DNA of 64,000 nucleotides from Marinifilum sp. N1E240 (GCF_009295825.1 NZ_WHKF01000001.1:709088-773087), one strand, 5' to 3'. Numbered from the stretch's first letter, positions 1 to 9,272 are shown. The notes: a model not told the origin generated them from the letters alone. Program-made: numbers and translations.

Positions 1-1121
1 CTAGCAGAAATGGCGTTAAAATGAGACAATCCACTACCATCGTATAAGGATTGATAGTTAGATTTAATGCCGTGTTCGTTCCAAAAATCTTTGATGGCAT
101 TTACACCATTTTTCCAATTTGCTTTTTCATTCTTTTGTTTTGCTATTTCAAAAAGCAGGTGATCGGCAAAAAGATTTACACTTTTTTGATTTGTCCAGTA
201 AACAATTTCCTCAAGCTTTGGAGAATGAATAGAAAACAATTCTCTTCGTTTTAAGGCTTTAATTTCAGAATTGTTCACAAGAATATTTGATGTACTCAAT
301 TCATGCTTTAAATCGTGTAAAAAAGATATTTCGGGCGATTGAAGTGCTCCTTTAACAGCAAATTTCTGTCGGTTCTGAGGAATACTTCCTTCAATTCTTC
401 TTTGAGTATTGGTATTGCCACCAAAAATATAAGCCAAGTCTCGGTTTATGGTGGAACTTACCACTTCATTTTCAAACTTCAAACCAGTTTTTTCCGGAAC
501 AATTCTATCTATTTTGGTAGGACTACCTGCCTTTCCTGAATTAAAAAACAGGGTATACATGTTATCCTTGTAACTTAAAGAATGAGGAACTGCACCATAG
601 TAATTTCCGATGTCTTCCCATATCCAGGTGGATGGAATGCTCGATTGAAAATAATCCGTGTCGACGATTATTTTGCCTTGAATTTTTCTAATCTTACGCT
701 TTCTTAGTTTCTGTACAATGGTTTTGCACACATCTTGTCTTTCCTTAAAATATTTCGAATTCAAACTAGGATCACCAAATCCTTTCACTATTAAGTTGCC
801 TTTTACAATTCCAGATTCAATTGTACCATCCGTAACAATGCTGGTTTTAAAACGAAAATCATTACTTAAGACTTCAAGTGCTGTGGCTGTAGTAATTAAT
901 TTTTGCGATGAGGCAGGTGTGAGAACCATATTCCTGTTTAAGGAAGCCAGTTCTGATTCGTCCTCAGTGTTGGCGATTACAATACCAATGCTGGCAGCTT
1001 TAAAGCAAGAATCAGTAGCAAATTCGTTTAAAATATTCTGAATTTTGTTCGAATTTGATTTTTGAGACGAACACGAAATTCCGAAGCAGATAAAAACCAA
1101 TATGAGAAATAGTTTATTCAT
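1..1121 (-). CDS. dacB: D-alanyl-D-alanine carboxypeptidase/endopeptidase (PBP4 family), 3' end outside window
   Basis: This gene runs off the left edge, and 373 codons are visible. The protein starts with a lipoprotein-type signal (hydrophobic run, then GISC, so Cys17 is the likely lipidated residue). The penicillin-binding motif SSQK (Ser71 nucleophile, Lys74) follows in the context LTPASSQK. A second conserved segment, DGSGLS, lies at residues 361-366; the third (KTG) motif would be beyond the window. The family is class C low-molecular-mass PBPs, which trim or cleave peptidoglycan peptides in the periplasm. The start ATG at 1119-1121 lies inside the last codons of xseB (8-bp overlap), which implies translational coupling. 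Family assignment is firm; carboxypeptidase versus endopeptidase activity cannot be decided. Confidence 0.88.
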   Translation of the reverse strand, partial: MNKLFLILVFICFGISCSSQKSNSNKIQNILNEFATDSCFKAASIGIVIANTEDESELASLNRNMVLTPASSQKLITTATALEVLSNDFRFKTSIVTDGTIESGIVKGNLIVKGFGDPSLNSKYFKERQDVCKTIVQKLRKRKIRKIQGKIIVDTDYFQSSIPSTWIWEDIGNYYGAVPHSLSYKDNMYTLFFNSGKAGSPTKIDRIVPEKTGLKFENEVVSSTINRDLAYIFGGNTNTQRRIEGSIPQNRQKFAVKGALQSPEISFLHDLKHELSTSNILVNNSEIKALKRRELFSIHSPKLEEIVYWTNQKSVNLFADHLLFEIAKQKNEKANWKNGVNAIKDFWNEHGIKSNYQSLYDGSGLSHFNAISA

Positions 1122-1314
1122 CCATTTCAGTTAAGATTTTCTCAACTTCTTTTTCTGTATTGGTAAGTTTTGTTTTGCAAATTACCAATAATTCCGAAAC
1201 ACGTTTTACCTTTTCAGATAAATCATCCACATCCAATTCTTCATTTTCGATAAGTGCAATGGTTTCTTCTATTTCGTTAATTGCGTCTTTATAGCTGATT
1301 TTCTTTTTTGCCAT
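1114..1314 (-). CDS. xseB: Exodeoxyribonuclease VII small subunit
   Basis: This 66-residue, highly charged, all-helical protein contains the family pattern YKDAINEIEETIALIE...DVDDLSEKVKRV. XseB is the small subunit that assembles around the XseA large subunit, and the complex degrades single-stranded DNA. Its length is normal for the family (60-80 residues). It begins 8 bp downstream of the xseA stop and its end overlaps the dacB start, so xseA-xseB-dacB are probably one transcript. Small XseB proteins are poorly conserved; the location directly after xseA makes the call secure. Confidence 0.93.
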   Translation of the reverse strand: MAKKKISYKDAINEIEETIALIENEELDVDDLSEKVKRVSELLVICKTKLTNTEKEVEKILTEMDE

Positions 1315-1322
1315 TTTCGTGT

Positions 1323-2708
1323 TTATTTTTTTGATTTAATCTTTACTACTTCACTCTCTATGGAACCATCTTTAAACCTGGTTTCAATGATATCTTTTTC
1401 CGAAATTGATTTAATATCCTTAATGATTTTACCATTTTTCAAACTCAAGGTATAACCTTTTTGCAAGATATTCTCAGGATTTAGATATTTAACAGATTGC
1501 TGGAACAGTGATATTTGATGTTCTTGATTTTCCAATAATCTTCCCACTCGAATACCAATTTTGCTCTTTAAGTTATCCACTTTCTGATTTTCCAAACTCA
1601 ATTGCTGTTCGCTAGCAAATTGTAGCTTGTTGGTGAATTTTTGCAAACGATAATCCTGACCTTTTGTTAGTTGCTTGGTAGAACTCAATAGTTTTTCATT
1701 CGCTAGTAGCAATTGATTCGATTTACGTTCTAAAATTCTCTTGACATTGGGAGAAAATTGGTTGCTTAAATAGTGTAAGTTTTCAGATGCACTAAGTAAA
1801 ATTTCATTTATCGATGCCAGAAATTCATCCTGCAAATTTTCATGATATGCCTGACGTTCATCAAAGCAATCGATTAAAAATTCTGCAGCTGCAGTTGGCG
1901 TTTTTACCCTAACATTTGCTACAATATCAACTATAGTTTCATCTCGTTCGTGTCCAATCCCTGATATCACAGGCAAGGGAAACTGAGCAATATTAAAAGC
2001 CAACCAATAATTATCAAAACAATTTAAATCGGCTTGCGATCCACCACCACGAATAATTACTACTGCATCAAACAGGTGTTCATATTCATTAATTTTGTCC
2101 AGTGCTTCAATAATCGATTCTTCAGCTTTATTTCCTTGCATAATTGCTGGAAAAAGCTTGTAGTGAAAGAAATAGTCTGAGGTGTTATTTTCCAATTGAT
2201 CTGTGAAATCTTCGTAACCAGCTGCTGTTGGCGAGGAAATTACTGCAATTGTTTTTGGGATTTCCGGAAAAGCAATCTCCTTATTCATTTCTAACACGCC
2301 TTCTTGTTCCAAGCGAGCTAAAATCTCTTTTCGTTTTCTTGCAATGTCACCAAGAGTGTAGCTTGGATCAATATCCTTAATATTTAGTGTGTAGCCGTAA
2401 ATTTCCTGAAACTCGATTTTAACCTTCACCAAAACCTTAATGCCCGAAGAAAATCTCTGTCCGGTGCTGGTTTCAAAATAAGGTTTAAGCATTCTAAATG
2501 TGTAGGACCAAATTGTAGCTCTCGCTTTGGCTAGTATCTGATCCGAATCTTCATCCTTTTCAATTAGCTCCAAATAGCAATGTCCATTCTGATTGTATCT
2601 AAGTTCACTTATTTCCGCAACAATCCAAATCTCAGAATCGAAAGCATCATTTAAAATGTTTTTGATTTGATTGTTAAGATTGAATAGACTGATTCCTTTT
2701 GGACTCAT
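1323..2708 (-). CDS. xseA: Exodeoxyribonuclease VII large subunit
   Basis: The protein has 461 residues, a normal XseA length. It has an N-terminal OB-fold (about 1-105), a central nuclease domain (about 125-320) carrying the conserved stretches AVISSPTAAGYEDF, VVIIRGGGSQADL and GIGHERDETIVD, and a long coiled-coil C-terminal region that ends in the typical NPENILQKGYTL motif. With XseB it forms a processive bidirectional single-strand exonuclease. The gene starts 18 bp downstream of the MORN-repeat gene stop. A start in MSPKGISLFNLNNQIK fits the family N-terminus. Function is known by homology. Confidence 0.96.
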   Translation of the reverse strand: MSPKGISLFNLNNQIKNILNDAFDSEIWIVAEISELRYNQNGHCYLELIEKDEDSDQILAKARATIWSYTFRMLKPYFETSTGQRFSSGIKVLVKVKIEFQEIYGYTLNIKDIDPSYTLGDIARKRKEILARLEQEGVLEMNKEIAFPEIPKTIAVISSPTAAGYEDFTDQLENNTSDYFFHYKLFPAIMQGNKAEESIIEALDKINEYEHLFDAVVIIRGGGSQADLNCFDNYWLAFNIAQFPLPVISGIGHERDETIVDIVANVRVKTPTAAAEFLIDCFDERQAYHENLQDEFLASINEILLSASENLHYLSNQFSPNVKRILERKSNQLLLANEKLLSSTKQLTKGQDYRLQKFTNKLQFASEQQLSLENQKVDNLKSKIGIRVGRLLENQEHQISLFQQSVKYLNPENILQKGYTLSLKNGKIIKDIKSISEKDIIETRFKDGSIESEVVKIKSKK

Positions 2709-2726
2709 TTGATAGATATTGGAAGT

Positions 2727-3536
2727 TTAACGTCTCATTTGATTGCGAAGAAAAGCATCAGGATCATTTTTAAATCGTTCAGGATCTTCATTCATGAGTT
2801 TATCTTTTTGAGCCTCCATTTGCTTTAACTTCATTTGCTGCTGTTGATCCAATTTTTCTTGGTTGATTGCAATCCCATTTTTGTATTCTACAGTAAAAAG
2901 AAGATCTCCTTTTTCGGAATAATGTTCCCATTTACCTACTTTTTGGTTGTTTACATACACACCTCCAAATTCAATTATTCCATTAGGATAATGAGCTTGA
3001 AAGCCACCATTTAGCATTCCGTTTTCATACATAGCTTCAAGATAGCACTCTCCATTCTCGAAATATCTTTTCCAAAGTCCATGTTTTTTGCCTTTTTCAA
3101 AACTGATTTGCTCTGAAATTTGACCATTCTTAAACCAAATGAAACTTTCTCCCTGTTTTACTCCTTGCTTGTAGGTTTCGCTTGCTCGTACAGTTCCTTT
3201 TTTATCAAAGTAATTCCAAATACTATCTTTTTTCGAATTGATAAAATTTCCTTTGGCAGTTAGTTGATTGGATTCATTGTACAAACTTGTTTTGGCTTTT
3301 TTTCCATTTTCTGAGAATAATAAGATAGCTTTAAGAACCCCATTTTCATGAAATCGTTTCATTTCGCCTATAGGATAGTTATCCTTAAAAGTTCCTTTAT
3401 ACCTGGTTTTACCGTTTGGATATTGTTTTTCCCAAACTCCTTGTTTGTTACCGTTATTATCGGTTTGATTAAGGCTTTGAGCTATAGATATTATAGGAAA
3501 TGCAAGAAGAGCAATTAGAATTATTTTTTTTATCAT
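2727..3536 (-). CDS. Secreted MORN-repeat (YwqK-type) protein
   Basis: I start this at the ATG of MIKKIILIALLAFPIISIAQ, a clean Sec signal peptide; a longer in-frame extension upstream has no signal and was rejected. The mature protein has at least six variants of a Y/F-x-NG-x(4-5)-G-x-W/Y repeat (MORN_2 type), such as QYPNGKTRYKGTF, RFHENGVLKAI and HYPNGIIEFGGVY, followed by a charged Gln/Lys-rich tail. Proteins of this type are often labelled 'toxin-antitoxin system YwqK family antitoxin', but that label is weakly founded and no toxin partner is adjacent. It probably acts in the periplasm or cell envelope. A -7 box TAGTTTTG lies at 3594-3601 on this strand. Specific function unknown. Confidence 0.82.
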   Translation of the reverse strand: MIKKIILIALLAFPIISIAQSLNQTDNNGNKQGVWEKQYPNGKTRYKGTFKDNYPIGEMKRFHENGVLKAILLFSENGKKAKTSLYNESNQLTAKGNFINSKKDSIWNYFDKKGTVRASETYKQGVKQGESFIWFKNGQISEQISFEKGKKHGLWKRYFENGECYLEAMYENGMLNGGFQAHYPNGIIEFGGVYVNNQKVGKWEHYSEKGDLLFTVEYKNGIAINQEKLDQQQQMKLKQMEAQKDKLMNEDPERFKNDPDAFLRNQMRR

Positions 3537-3905
3537 TTTGTGTGATTTATTCAATTTAGAGAAATAGAATTTACTATTTCGATTGAGTCTATACAAAACT
3601 AATAAAAGAAAGCAGGCGATAAAAAAATCATTGTCCTTTTCCTATAAAAATCAAGGCTTATAAGCACTTTAGTTTTAAAATATGTTGTATATCAGTTGGT
3701 ATATTTTTTGGATCGTATTGATATTTCGTATTTTATGAATCGGGAATTGTATGAAATGATGCAATTATGTTTGTTTTAGTTGCTGAGTTAAAAGGAGTTT
3801 TAGGTGAAGAACTTCCGATAAATTACCGCAGAATTTTTCTCTTTATTGAAAAGAGAGAATTAATAAAATTGAAAAAATATAAGCATAACTAATAAATTTG
3901 GTTCT
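3537..3905. promoter_or_regulatory. Divergent intergenic region with two Bacteroidota promoters
   Basis: This 369-bp AT-rich gap separates divergent genes. On the minus strand TAGTTTTG (3594-3601) fits the TAnnTTTG -7 consensus for the MORN-repeat gene. On the plus strand TAAATTTG (3893-3900) has a TTG -33 box at 3869-3871 (21-bp spacer) and sits only 5 bp before the ATG at 3906. I see no gene, RNA or terminator in the rest of the gap. Confidence 0.5.
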
Positions 3906-4589
3906 ATGGAAACAATGGATTTTCCTTTTAATTTCGATGAAATGCCGATTGCGGCAAAGTTTATCTCCGAAAGTTTCTCCAGAGATATTAAGGATTTTCA
4001 GAAAGTTTATCCTGTATTCGACGATGTTTTCAAGGCTCGTTTTACCGAACAAATACAAAAAGCAAAAGAGATAGTTTGTTGTGGTCCGGAGGGGATGAAA
4101 ATCCAAAACATAAGGATTGGTGTTTTTGGGAAAATTCAAAGTTTAAATACCTTAATATTGGAGACTCAGGACTATTTTCCTGTTTCAAGAATAAAGCAAT
4201 TCGATTATATAGTTGAAATAATAGAGAAGAAAAATTTGAGTTCTATACTTTCAATTGTCCCTAATTTAGTACAACAATTAGAGGCGAATATGCCACATCA
4301 AAATCAGGACATTGCACAATCTATCATCGATGGAATTCAATCCATATATCAGGTTTTGAAATTGGATAGAATAGAATTGAACCGATTGTTGAATTCAAGA
4401 GGATTGCTAAAAGAGGAAGTTTTTAGAATTTTGAATCATCTTTGGGCAACCATGCAAGATATTTTGGAGATTGGGCAGAGCTTATATCGAAAAGACGATC
4501 CGATGAAATGTGTAGAGTACGAATTGAATTACATTAAAATGAAGGTGAAAACTTTTTGGATGCATTCTGCACCCGATACGGTAGCGTAA
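3906..4589 (+). CDS. Conserved-looking helical protein of unknown function
   Basis: This is a 227-residue soluble protein with no signal peptide, no membrane segment and no motif I recognise. Predicted helices dominate, for example FKARFTEQIQKAKEIV, NLVQQLEANMPH and LNHLWATMQDILEIGQ, and there is a Cys-Cys pair (EIVCCGPEG). Reading-frame quality and codon use match the neighbours, so I regard it as a real gene. It is monocistronic, with its own promoter and a terminator shared with dnaK. If the promoter at 3869-3900 is used, transcription begins at about the start codon, implying a leaderless message or use of ATG 3915 or 3942. Function is not assigned. Confidence 0.72.
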   Translation: METMDFPFNFDEMPIAAKFISESFSRDIKDFQKVYPVFDDVFKARFTEQIQKAKEIVCCGPEGMKIQNIRIGVFGKIQSLNTLILETQDYFPVSRIKQFDYIVEIIEKKNLSSILSIVPNLVQQLEANMPHQNQDIAQSIIDGIQSIYQVLKLDRIELNRLLNSRGLLKEEVFRILNHLWATMQDILEIGQSLYRKDDPMKCVEYELNYIKMKVKTFWMHSAPDTVA

Positions 4590-4612
4590 GTTTCATTAAT
4601 TAGGATAATTAC

Positions 4613-4648
4613 AAAAAAGGCGATCGAAAATTTTTCGATCGCCTTTTT
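4613..4648. terminator. Bidirectional intrinsic terminator
   Basis: A perfect 13-bp inverted repeat (GGCGATCGAAAAA and its complement) is flanked by A6 on one side and T5 on the other. It lies between the convergent unknown gene and dnaK and can serve both. Confidence 0.9.
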
Positions 4649-4668
4649 AATATCTAATAGAAGTTAAA

Positions 4669-6582
4669 TTACTTCACTTCTTCAAAGTCAACATCAGTTA
4701 CTTCGTCATCAGACTTAGCCTGACCACCTGCCTGAGCTCCAGCATCAGGACCTGCCTGACCACCTGCTTGAGGATCTTGCGCCTGAGCGTTGTACATTTC
4801 TTGAGAAGCTGCCTGGAATACAGTGTTCAACTCTTCAATAGCTGCATTACATGCGTCTACATCCTGAGCTTTATGAGCTTCTTTCAATTTGTTCAAAGCA
4901 TCTTCAATAGGCTGTTTCTTATCAGCTGGTAATTTATCACCAATCTCTTTCAACTGCTTTTCGGTTTGGAAAATCATTCCGTCAGCTTTGTTCAAAGTAT
5001 CGATTCTTTCTTTTGCCTTGTTATCTGCTTCTTCGTTAGCCTTAGCTTCTTCACGCATTCTTTCGATTTCAGCATCAGATAAACCTGAAGATGCTTCGAT
5101 ACGAATGTTTTGCTCTTTACCAGTTCCTTTATCTTTTGCAGATACGTTCAAAATACCATTCGCATCGATATCGAAAGTAACTTCGATTTGTGGAATACCA
5201 CGTGGTGCTGGTGGAATACTATCTAAGTGGAAACGACCGATTGTCTTGTTTCCTGAAGCCATTGGTCTTTCTCCCTGAAGAATGTGAATCTCTACAGATG
5301 GTTGGTTATCAGCAGCAGTTGTAAAAGTTTCAGTTTTCTTAGTAGGAATAGTAGTATTCGACTCAATTAATTTAGTCATTACACTTCCCATAGTTTCAAT
5401 ACCTAATGATAGAGGAGTAACATCTAAAAGAAGAACGTCTTTTACTTCACCAGTTAATACACCACCTTGAATTGCAGCACCAATCGCTACTACTTCATCA
5501 GGATTAACACCTTTTGATGGAGTTTTACCAAAGAATTCCTGAACTTTATTCTGAATAGCCGGGATACGAGTAGAACCACCAACTAAGATTACTTCGTCAA
5601 TTTCAGAAGTAGAAATACCAGCATCTTTAAGAGCTGTTCTACATGGCTCGATTACAGCTTGAATTAAGCTATCAGCCAATTGCTCGAATTGTGCACGAGA
5701 AAGAGATCTAACAAGGTGCTTAGGAATGCCATTTACAGGCATGATATATGGCAAGTTGATTTCTGTGCTAGTAGAACTAGAAAGCTCAACTTTTGCTTTT
5801 TCAGCAGCTTCTTTCAAACGCTGAAGAGCCATAGGATCCTGACGTAAGTCGATTCCTTCATCTTTTTTGAATTCGTCAGCCAACCAATCGATAATTACCT
5901 GGTCGAAATCATCACCACCAAGGTGAGTATCACCATTGGTTGATTTTACTTCGAATACACCGTCACCCAATTCAAGAACTGAGATATCGAAAGTACCACC
6001 ACCAAGATCGAATACTGCAATTTGCATGTCTTGATCTTTTTTATCAAGACCATAAGCCAAAGAAGCAGCAGTAGGCTCGTTGATAATACGTTTCACATCT
6101 AAACCAGCAATTTCACCAGCTTCTTTAGTTGCTTGACGCTGTGCATCGTTAAAGTAAGCAGGAACAGTAATAACAGCTTCAGTTACTTCTTGTCCAAGAT
6201 AATCTTCAGCTGTTTTCTTCATTTTCTGAAGTGTCATTGCTGAAATTTCTTGTGGAGAATATTTACGATCGTCGATCTCAACACGTGGTGTGTTGTTATC
6301 GCCTTTGATTACTTTGTAAGGAACACGTCCAATTTCTTTTGCTACTTTGTCGTGGCTTTCACCCATAAATCTCTTAATAGAGTAGATGGTTTTAGTTGGA
6401 TTTGTAATTGCCTGACGTTTTGCAGGATCTCCAACTTTTCTTTCACCACCTTCAACAAAACCAACAATTGATGGAGTTGTTCTTTTTCCTTCACTGTTAG
6501 GAATTACTACAGGCTCGTTACCTTCCATTACAGATACACAAGAGTTGGTAGTTCCTAAGTCGATTCCAATAATTTTACCCAT
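4669..6582 (-). CDS. dnaK: Molecular chaperone DnaK (Hsp70)
   Basis: At 637 residues this is a full-length DnaK. The nucleotide-binding domain shows the phosphate-1 motif [14 protein letters not shown] at the N-terminus, [15 protein letters not shown] (about 147-161) and the phosphate-2 motif [11 protein letters not shown]. The substrate-binding domain and helical lid follow. The C-terminus is a Gly/Ala/Gln-rich linker ending in [13 protein letters not shown], the EEVD-like tail that binds co-chaperones. It refolds proteins in the cytoplasm with DnaJ and GrpE, neither of which is in the window, so the gene stands alone. The upstream region has no TAnnTTTG box; it carries a sigma-54-like element and phased repeats described separately. 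Confidence 0.98.
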   Translation of the reverse strand: MGKIIGIDLGTTNSCVSVMEGNEPVVIPNSEGKRTTPSIVGFVEGGERKVGDPAKRQAITNPTKTIYSIKRFMGESHDKVAKEIGRVPYKVIKGDNNTPRVEIDDRKYSPQEISAMTLQKMKKTAEDYLGQEVTEAVITVPAYFNDAQRQATKEAGEIAGLDVKRIINEPTAASLAYGLDKKDQDMQIAVFDLGGGTFDISVLELGDGVFEVKSTNGDTHLGGDDFDQVIIDWLADEFKKDEGIDLRQDPMALQRLKEAAEKAKVELSSSTSTEINLPYIMPVNGIPKHLVRSLSRAQFEQLADSLIQAVIEPCRTALKDAGISTSEIDEVILVGGSTRIPAIQNKVQEFFGKTPSKGVNPDEVVAIGAAIQGGVLTGEVKDVLLLDVTPLSLGIETMGSVMTKLIESNTTIPTKKTETFTTAADNQPSVEIHILQGERPMASGNKTIGRFHLDSIPPAPRGIPQIEVTFDIDANGILNVSAKDKGTGKEQNIRIEASSGLSDAEIERMREEAKANEEADNKAKERIDTLNKADGMIFQTEKQLKEIGDKLPADKKQPIEDALNKLKEAHKAQDVDACNAAIEELNTVFQAASQEMYNAQAQDPQAGGQAGPDAGAQAGGQAKSDDEVTDVDFEEVK

Positions 6583-6653
6583 TTCAGTATTTATTTAATG
6601 TTCTTATTTTATTCAGTTAATTGATGGATCATTTTCAAATCCGACAGGTAGTA

Positions 6654-6669
6654 ATCAAAGCCTGTGCCA
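6654..6669 (-). promoter_or_regulatory. Candidate sigma-54 (RpoN) promoter of dnaK
   Basis: Read on the minus strand the sequence is TGGCAC-N5-TTGAT, close to the sigma-54 consensus TGGCAC-N5-TTGCW. The only departure is GA instead of GC in the -12 element. Initiation about 12 bp downstream would give a 5' leader of roughly 60 nt before the dnaK ATG. No housekeeping TAnnTTTG box is present on this strand between the gene and 6800. This is a consensus match by eye only. Confidence 0.4.
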
Positions 6670-6677
6670 TTCGAAAA

Positions 6678-6746
6678 ATTGCTGTTTGGTGTGCAAATCT
6701 GACACTGATTGCTGAAAGATCATCCTAAAACCTGACAGAATTGCTG
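6678..6746 (-). promoter_or_regulatory. Three helically phased ATTGCTG motifs upstream of dnaK
   Basis: ATTGCTG occurs at 6678-6684, 6708-6714 and 6740-6746, spaced 30 and 32 bp (about three helical turns). Copies two and three extend into a longer direct repeat, CTGACA-n(2-3)-ATTGCTGA. The cluster lies directly upstream of the sigma-54-like element, where an activator would bind. Regulator unknown. Confidence 0.45.
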
Positions 6747-6836
6747 ACAAAAAGACAGAAAGTTTAATTGTTAATTATAAATGACGAATTATTAATTCCT
6801 CATTCATTTACTCCTTGTTTCCTTTATTCTTTTGTC

Positions 6837-6866
6837 TTGTTGCTTTTACCTTATTTTATACCTTTG
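6837..6866 (+). promoter_or_regulatory. Bacteroidota-type promoter of panB
   Basis: A TTG -33 element (6837-6839) and a TACCTTTG -7 element (6859-6866) with a 19-bp spacer fit the TTG-N19-21-TAnnTTTG consensus. They lie about 65 bp before the chosen panB start. Confidence 0.65.
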
Positions 6867-6932
6867 CATATTAATTTAAAGTAGTTGGGACAATTTGATC
6901 CTTACTTTACTATTGTCCAAAATTTTATAGAA

Positions 6933-7751
6933 ATGTCAATTCACAAAGAATCGGTCAAGAGAGTAACCACACATGTGCTCTCAGAAATGAAATTGAAAGG
7001 AGAAAAAATCTCCATGCTTACTTCCTATGATTTTTCAATGGCAAGTATTGTTGATAAAGCAGGAATAGATGTTATTCTTGTTGGAGATTCGGCTTCAAAC
7101 GTAATGGCAGGACACGAAACAACTTTGCCAATTACTTTGGATCACATGATTTATCATGGAGCATCTGTTGTAAGAGCAGTGCAAAGAGCTTTGGTTGTGG
7201 TTGATCTTCCTTTCGGAACATATCAGGGAAATTCGAAAGAAGCCTTGTATTCTTCTATTCGAATAATGAAGGAAACAAGTGCCGATGCTGTGAAATTGGA
7301 AGGTGGTAGTGAAGTTTTAGAATCGGTTTCTCGTATTCTGTCAGCAGGAATTCCTGTAATGGGACATTTAGGCTTAACTCCTCAGTCTATCCATAAATTT
7401 GGAACTTATGCCGTTCGTGCAAAAGAAGAAGAGGAAGCTCAGAAATTATTGGAAGATGCTAAATTGCTAGAAGAAGCAGGTTGTTTTGCAATTGTTTTGG
7501 AAAAGATTCCTGCAGGTTTAGCGAAGAAGGTTGCTGAAAGTGTTTCTATTCCTATTATTGGTATTGGTGCTGGAAATGGTGTTGATGGACAAGTGTTGGT
7601 AATTCATGATATGTTGGGAATTACACAAGAGTTTTCACCACGATTCTTAAGAAGATATCACAATTTATTTGCAGAGATTAAGGGAGCTGTAGAAACCTAT
7701 ATAGGAGATGTGAAATCGAAGGATTTCCCTAACGAAAGAGAACAATATTAA
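6933..7751 (+). CDS. panB: 3-methyl-2-oxobutanoate hydroxymethyltransferase
   Basis: PanB makes ketopantoate from 2-oxoisovalerate and methylenetetrahydrofolate, the first committed step to pantothenate and coenzyme A. The protein shows the family motifs [31 protein letters not shown] (metal-binding Asp), [18 protein letters not shown] and [14 protein letters not shown] chose the ATG at 6933 ([16 protein letters not shown]), which matches the family N-terminus and gives 272 residues; upstream in-frame extension has only a TTG start. No panC is adjacent. The pseudouridine synthase gene follows 67 bp later. Confidence 0.96.
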   Translation: MSIHKESVKRVTTHVLSEMKLKGEKISMLTSYDFSMASIVDKAGIDVILVGDSASNVMAGHETTLPITLDHMIYHGASVVRAVQRALVVVDLPFGTYQGNSKEALYSSIRIMKETSADAVKLEGGSEVLESVSRILSAGIPVMGHLGLTPQSIHKFGTYAVRAKEEEEAQKLLEDAKLLEEAGCFAIVLEKIPAGLAKKVAESVSIPIIGIGAGNGVDGQVLVIHDMLGITQEFSPRFLRRYHNLFAEIKGAVETYIGDVKSKDFPNEREQY

Positions 7752-7818
7752 AGTTCAAAGTAATAAGTGTAAAGTTGATAAGTCAACCATTGACTGGTTA
7801 CTAATGACAAAATAGAAG

Positions 7819-8523
7819 ATGGCAAGAGAAAAATTAGAAATATTATACGAAGACAATCATTTGATTGCAATAAACAAGCGATGTGGTGATATTGTACAGG
7901 GAGATAAATCGGGAGATGAACCTTTAAGCGAAAGGGTGAAAGCCTATATCAAGAAAAAGTACAATAAACCAGGTGATGTTTATTTAGGTGTTCCTCATAG
8001 AATTGACAGACCAGTTAGTGGTGTGGTTCTGTTTGCAAAAACAAGTAAGGCATTAACTCGTCTTAACGATATGTTTCAGCAGAAGGGCGAGGCTATGAAT
8101 AAAATCTATTGGGCGATTGTTCAAACTTGTCCTAGGATTGAAGAGGAAACTTTAACTCATTACTTGTTAAAGAATCAGGAGAAGAATCGCACCAATGTTT
8201 TCGATAAGCAGAAGAAAGGTGCAAAAGAAGCAACTTTGGACTACAAGTTATTAACACGATCGCAGAAGTATTTCTTGCTTGAGGTTAAATTGCATACGGG
8301 GCGTCATCACCAAATTAGAGCACAGCTTTCAAGAGTAGGTATGCCTATTCGTGGTGATTTAAAATACGGAGCTCCACGTTCTAAAACAGGTGGTGGAATT
8401 GGATTACACGCTCGTGAAATTTCATTTATACACCCTGTAAAGCAAGAGCCAATAAAAATAACCGCTCCAGTACCACAAAAAGACAATTTGTGGAGAGAAT
8501 TGGAAACTATGGTTATTGCATAG
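7819..8523 (+). CDS. RluA-family pseudouridine synthase
   Basis: This 234-residue enzyme consists of a single PseudoU_synth_2 domain. It lacks the N-terminal S4 RNA-binding domain of RluC and RluD. The catalytic motif is PHRIDRPVSGVVLFAKT, with the Asp of HRID as nucleophile, and the late family motif LHTGRHHQIRAQL is present. Members isomerise uridine in rRNA or tRNA; length and architecture resemble RluA/TruC, but the substrate cannot be read from sequence. It probably shares the panB transcript and ends at a shared bidirectional terminator. Confidence 0.92.
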   Translation: MAREKLEILYEDNHLIAINKRCGDIVQGDKSGDEPLSERVKAYIKKKYNKPGDVYLGVPHRIDRPVSGVVLFAKTSKALTRLNDMFQQKGEAMNKIYWAIVQTCPRIEEETLTHYLLKNQEKNRTNVFDKQKKGAKEATLDYKLLTRSQKYFLLEVKLHTGRHHQIRAQLSRVGMPIRGDLKYGAPRSKTGGGIGLHAREISFIHPVKQEPIKITAPVPQKDNLWRELETMVIA

Positions 8524-8527
8524 ATAT

Positions 8528-8559
8528 AAAAAAAGGATGCCAATTGGCATCCTTTTTTT
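8528..8559. terminator. Bidirectional intrinsic terminator
   Basis: GGATGCCAATTGGCATCC is a perfect 18-nt palindrome flanked by A7 and T7, between the convergent pseudouridine synthase and cdd genes. The T-tract overlaps the cdd stop codon. Confidence 0.88.
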
Positions 8560-9043
8560 ATTCGTTTAACATTCCCTTTTCAAAATATAAGGGTAGTAGT
8601 TCTTTAATGTTTTCTACAATTCGAATTTTCTTTTCACCACAAAGAATCACTTTTATTGGCTGGTTGTATCTGTCTTCAGTTTCGAGTAAAACTTGACGGC
8701 ACGACCCGCAAGGAGGAACAGGAGTATCCAGAAAACTGCCATTGGTTCTCGATGTTATTGCAATTGCCTTAACCGCAACATCAGGAAATTTTGCATTGGC
8801 ATAAAATACAGCTACTCGCTCAGCACACAATCCTGAAGGATAAGCAGAATTTTCCTGATTGTTTCCTTGTACAATTTCACCATTTGCCAATTGCAGAGCG
8901 GCACCGACATTAAATTTTGAGTAAGGTGCATAAGAACGATGCGCTGCTTCTTTTGCATTTTTTACCAACACTTGATCTTCTTTCGAAAGTTCGTCAATCG
9001 AATCGTATTCAAATACTGTTGTTATGATTTGAGTTTTTTTCAT
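8558..9043 (-). CDS. cdd: Cytidine deaminase
   Basis: The 161-residue protein converts cytidine or deoxycytidine to uridine in pyrimidine salvage. The zinc ligands are Cys73 within CAE (Glu75 is the proton shuttle) and Cys112 and Cys115 within PCGSCRQ. A first ligand of Cys rather than His is the pattern of small homotetrameric cytidine deaminases. RSYAPYSKFNVGAAL is also typical. The gene is monocistronic; its stop codon falls within the terminator's T-tract. Confidence 0.95.
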   Translation of the reverse strand: MKKTQIITTVFEYDSIDELSKEDQVLVKNAKEAAHRSYAPYSKFNVGAALQLANGEIVQGNNQENSAYPSGLCAERVAVFYANAKFPDVAVKAIAITSRTNGSFLDTPVPPCGSCRQVLLETEDRYNQPIKVILCGEKKIRIVENIKELLPLYFEKGMLNE

Positions 9044-9264
9044 GCTTAAGTATTTAGTGCAGGGTAATTAACAGTTCAGACAACTCGAGCCAAGAGCTAA
9101 TTACTCTATATAAATATACAATAGTTTAGATAATATTTATTTAAATATCATCGTTTGCTTATCAACGGAATATTCTGTGAATAAAAAATTGTTAAGAAAT
9201 AACAATCAATAACAGGAATGTTATATTTTTATGGTTGCTTAGGGAATCGCGGCTAATATATACA

Positions 9265-9272
9265 TAAATTTG
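9265..9272 (+). promoter_or_regulatory. -7 promoter element of the glucosaminidase gene
   Basis: TAAATTTG fits TAnnTTTG, 39 bp before the ATG at 9312. I found no well-spaced -33 element. Confidence 0.4.

Noticed and set aside
2727-3536. Toxin-antitoxin module suggested by the common 'YwqK antitoxin' label of MORN-repeat proteins
   Set aside because: The protein is secreted and no toxin-like gene is next to it; the label is historical and not supported here.
3843-4139. Minus-strand frame of 98 codons opposite the unknown gene at 3906-4589
   Set aside because: The plus-strand gene has a promoter, a terminator and better composition; the minus frame starts inside it and ends in its promoter.
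4889-5278. Plus-strand open frame of 129 codons inside dnaK
   Set aside because: It lies entirely antisense to the strongly conserved dnaK gene and shows no family resemblance.
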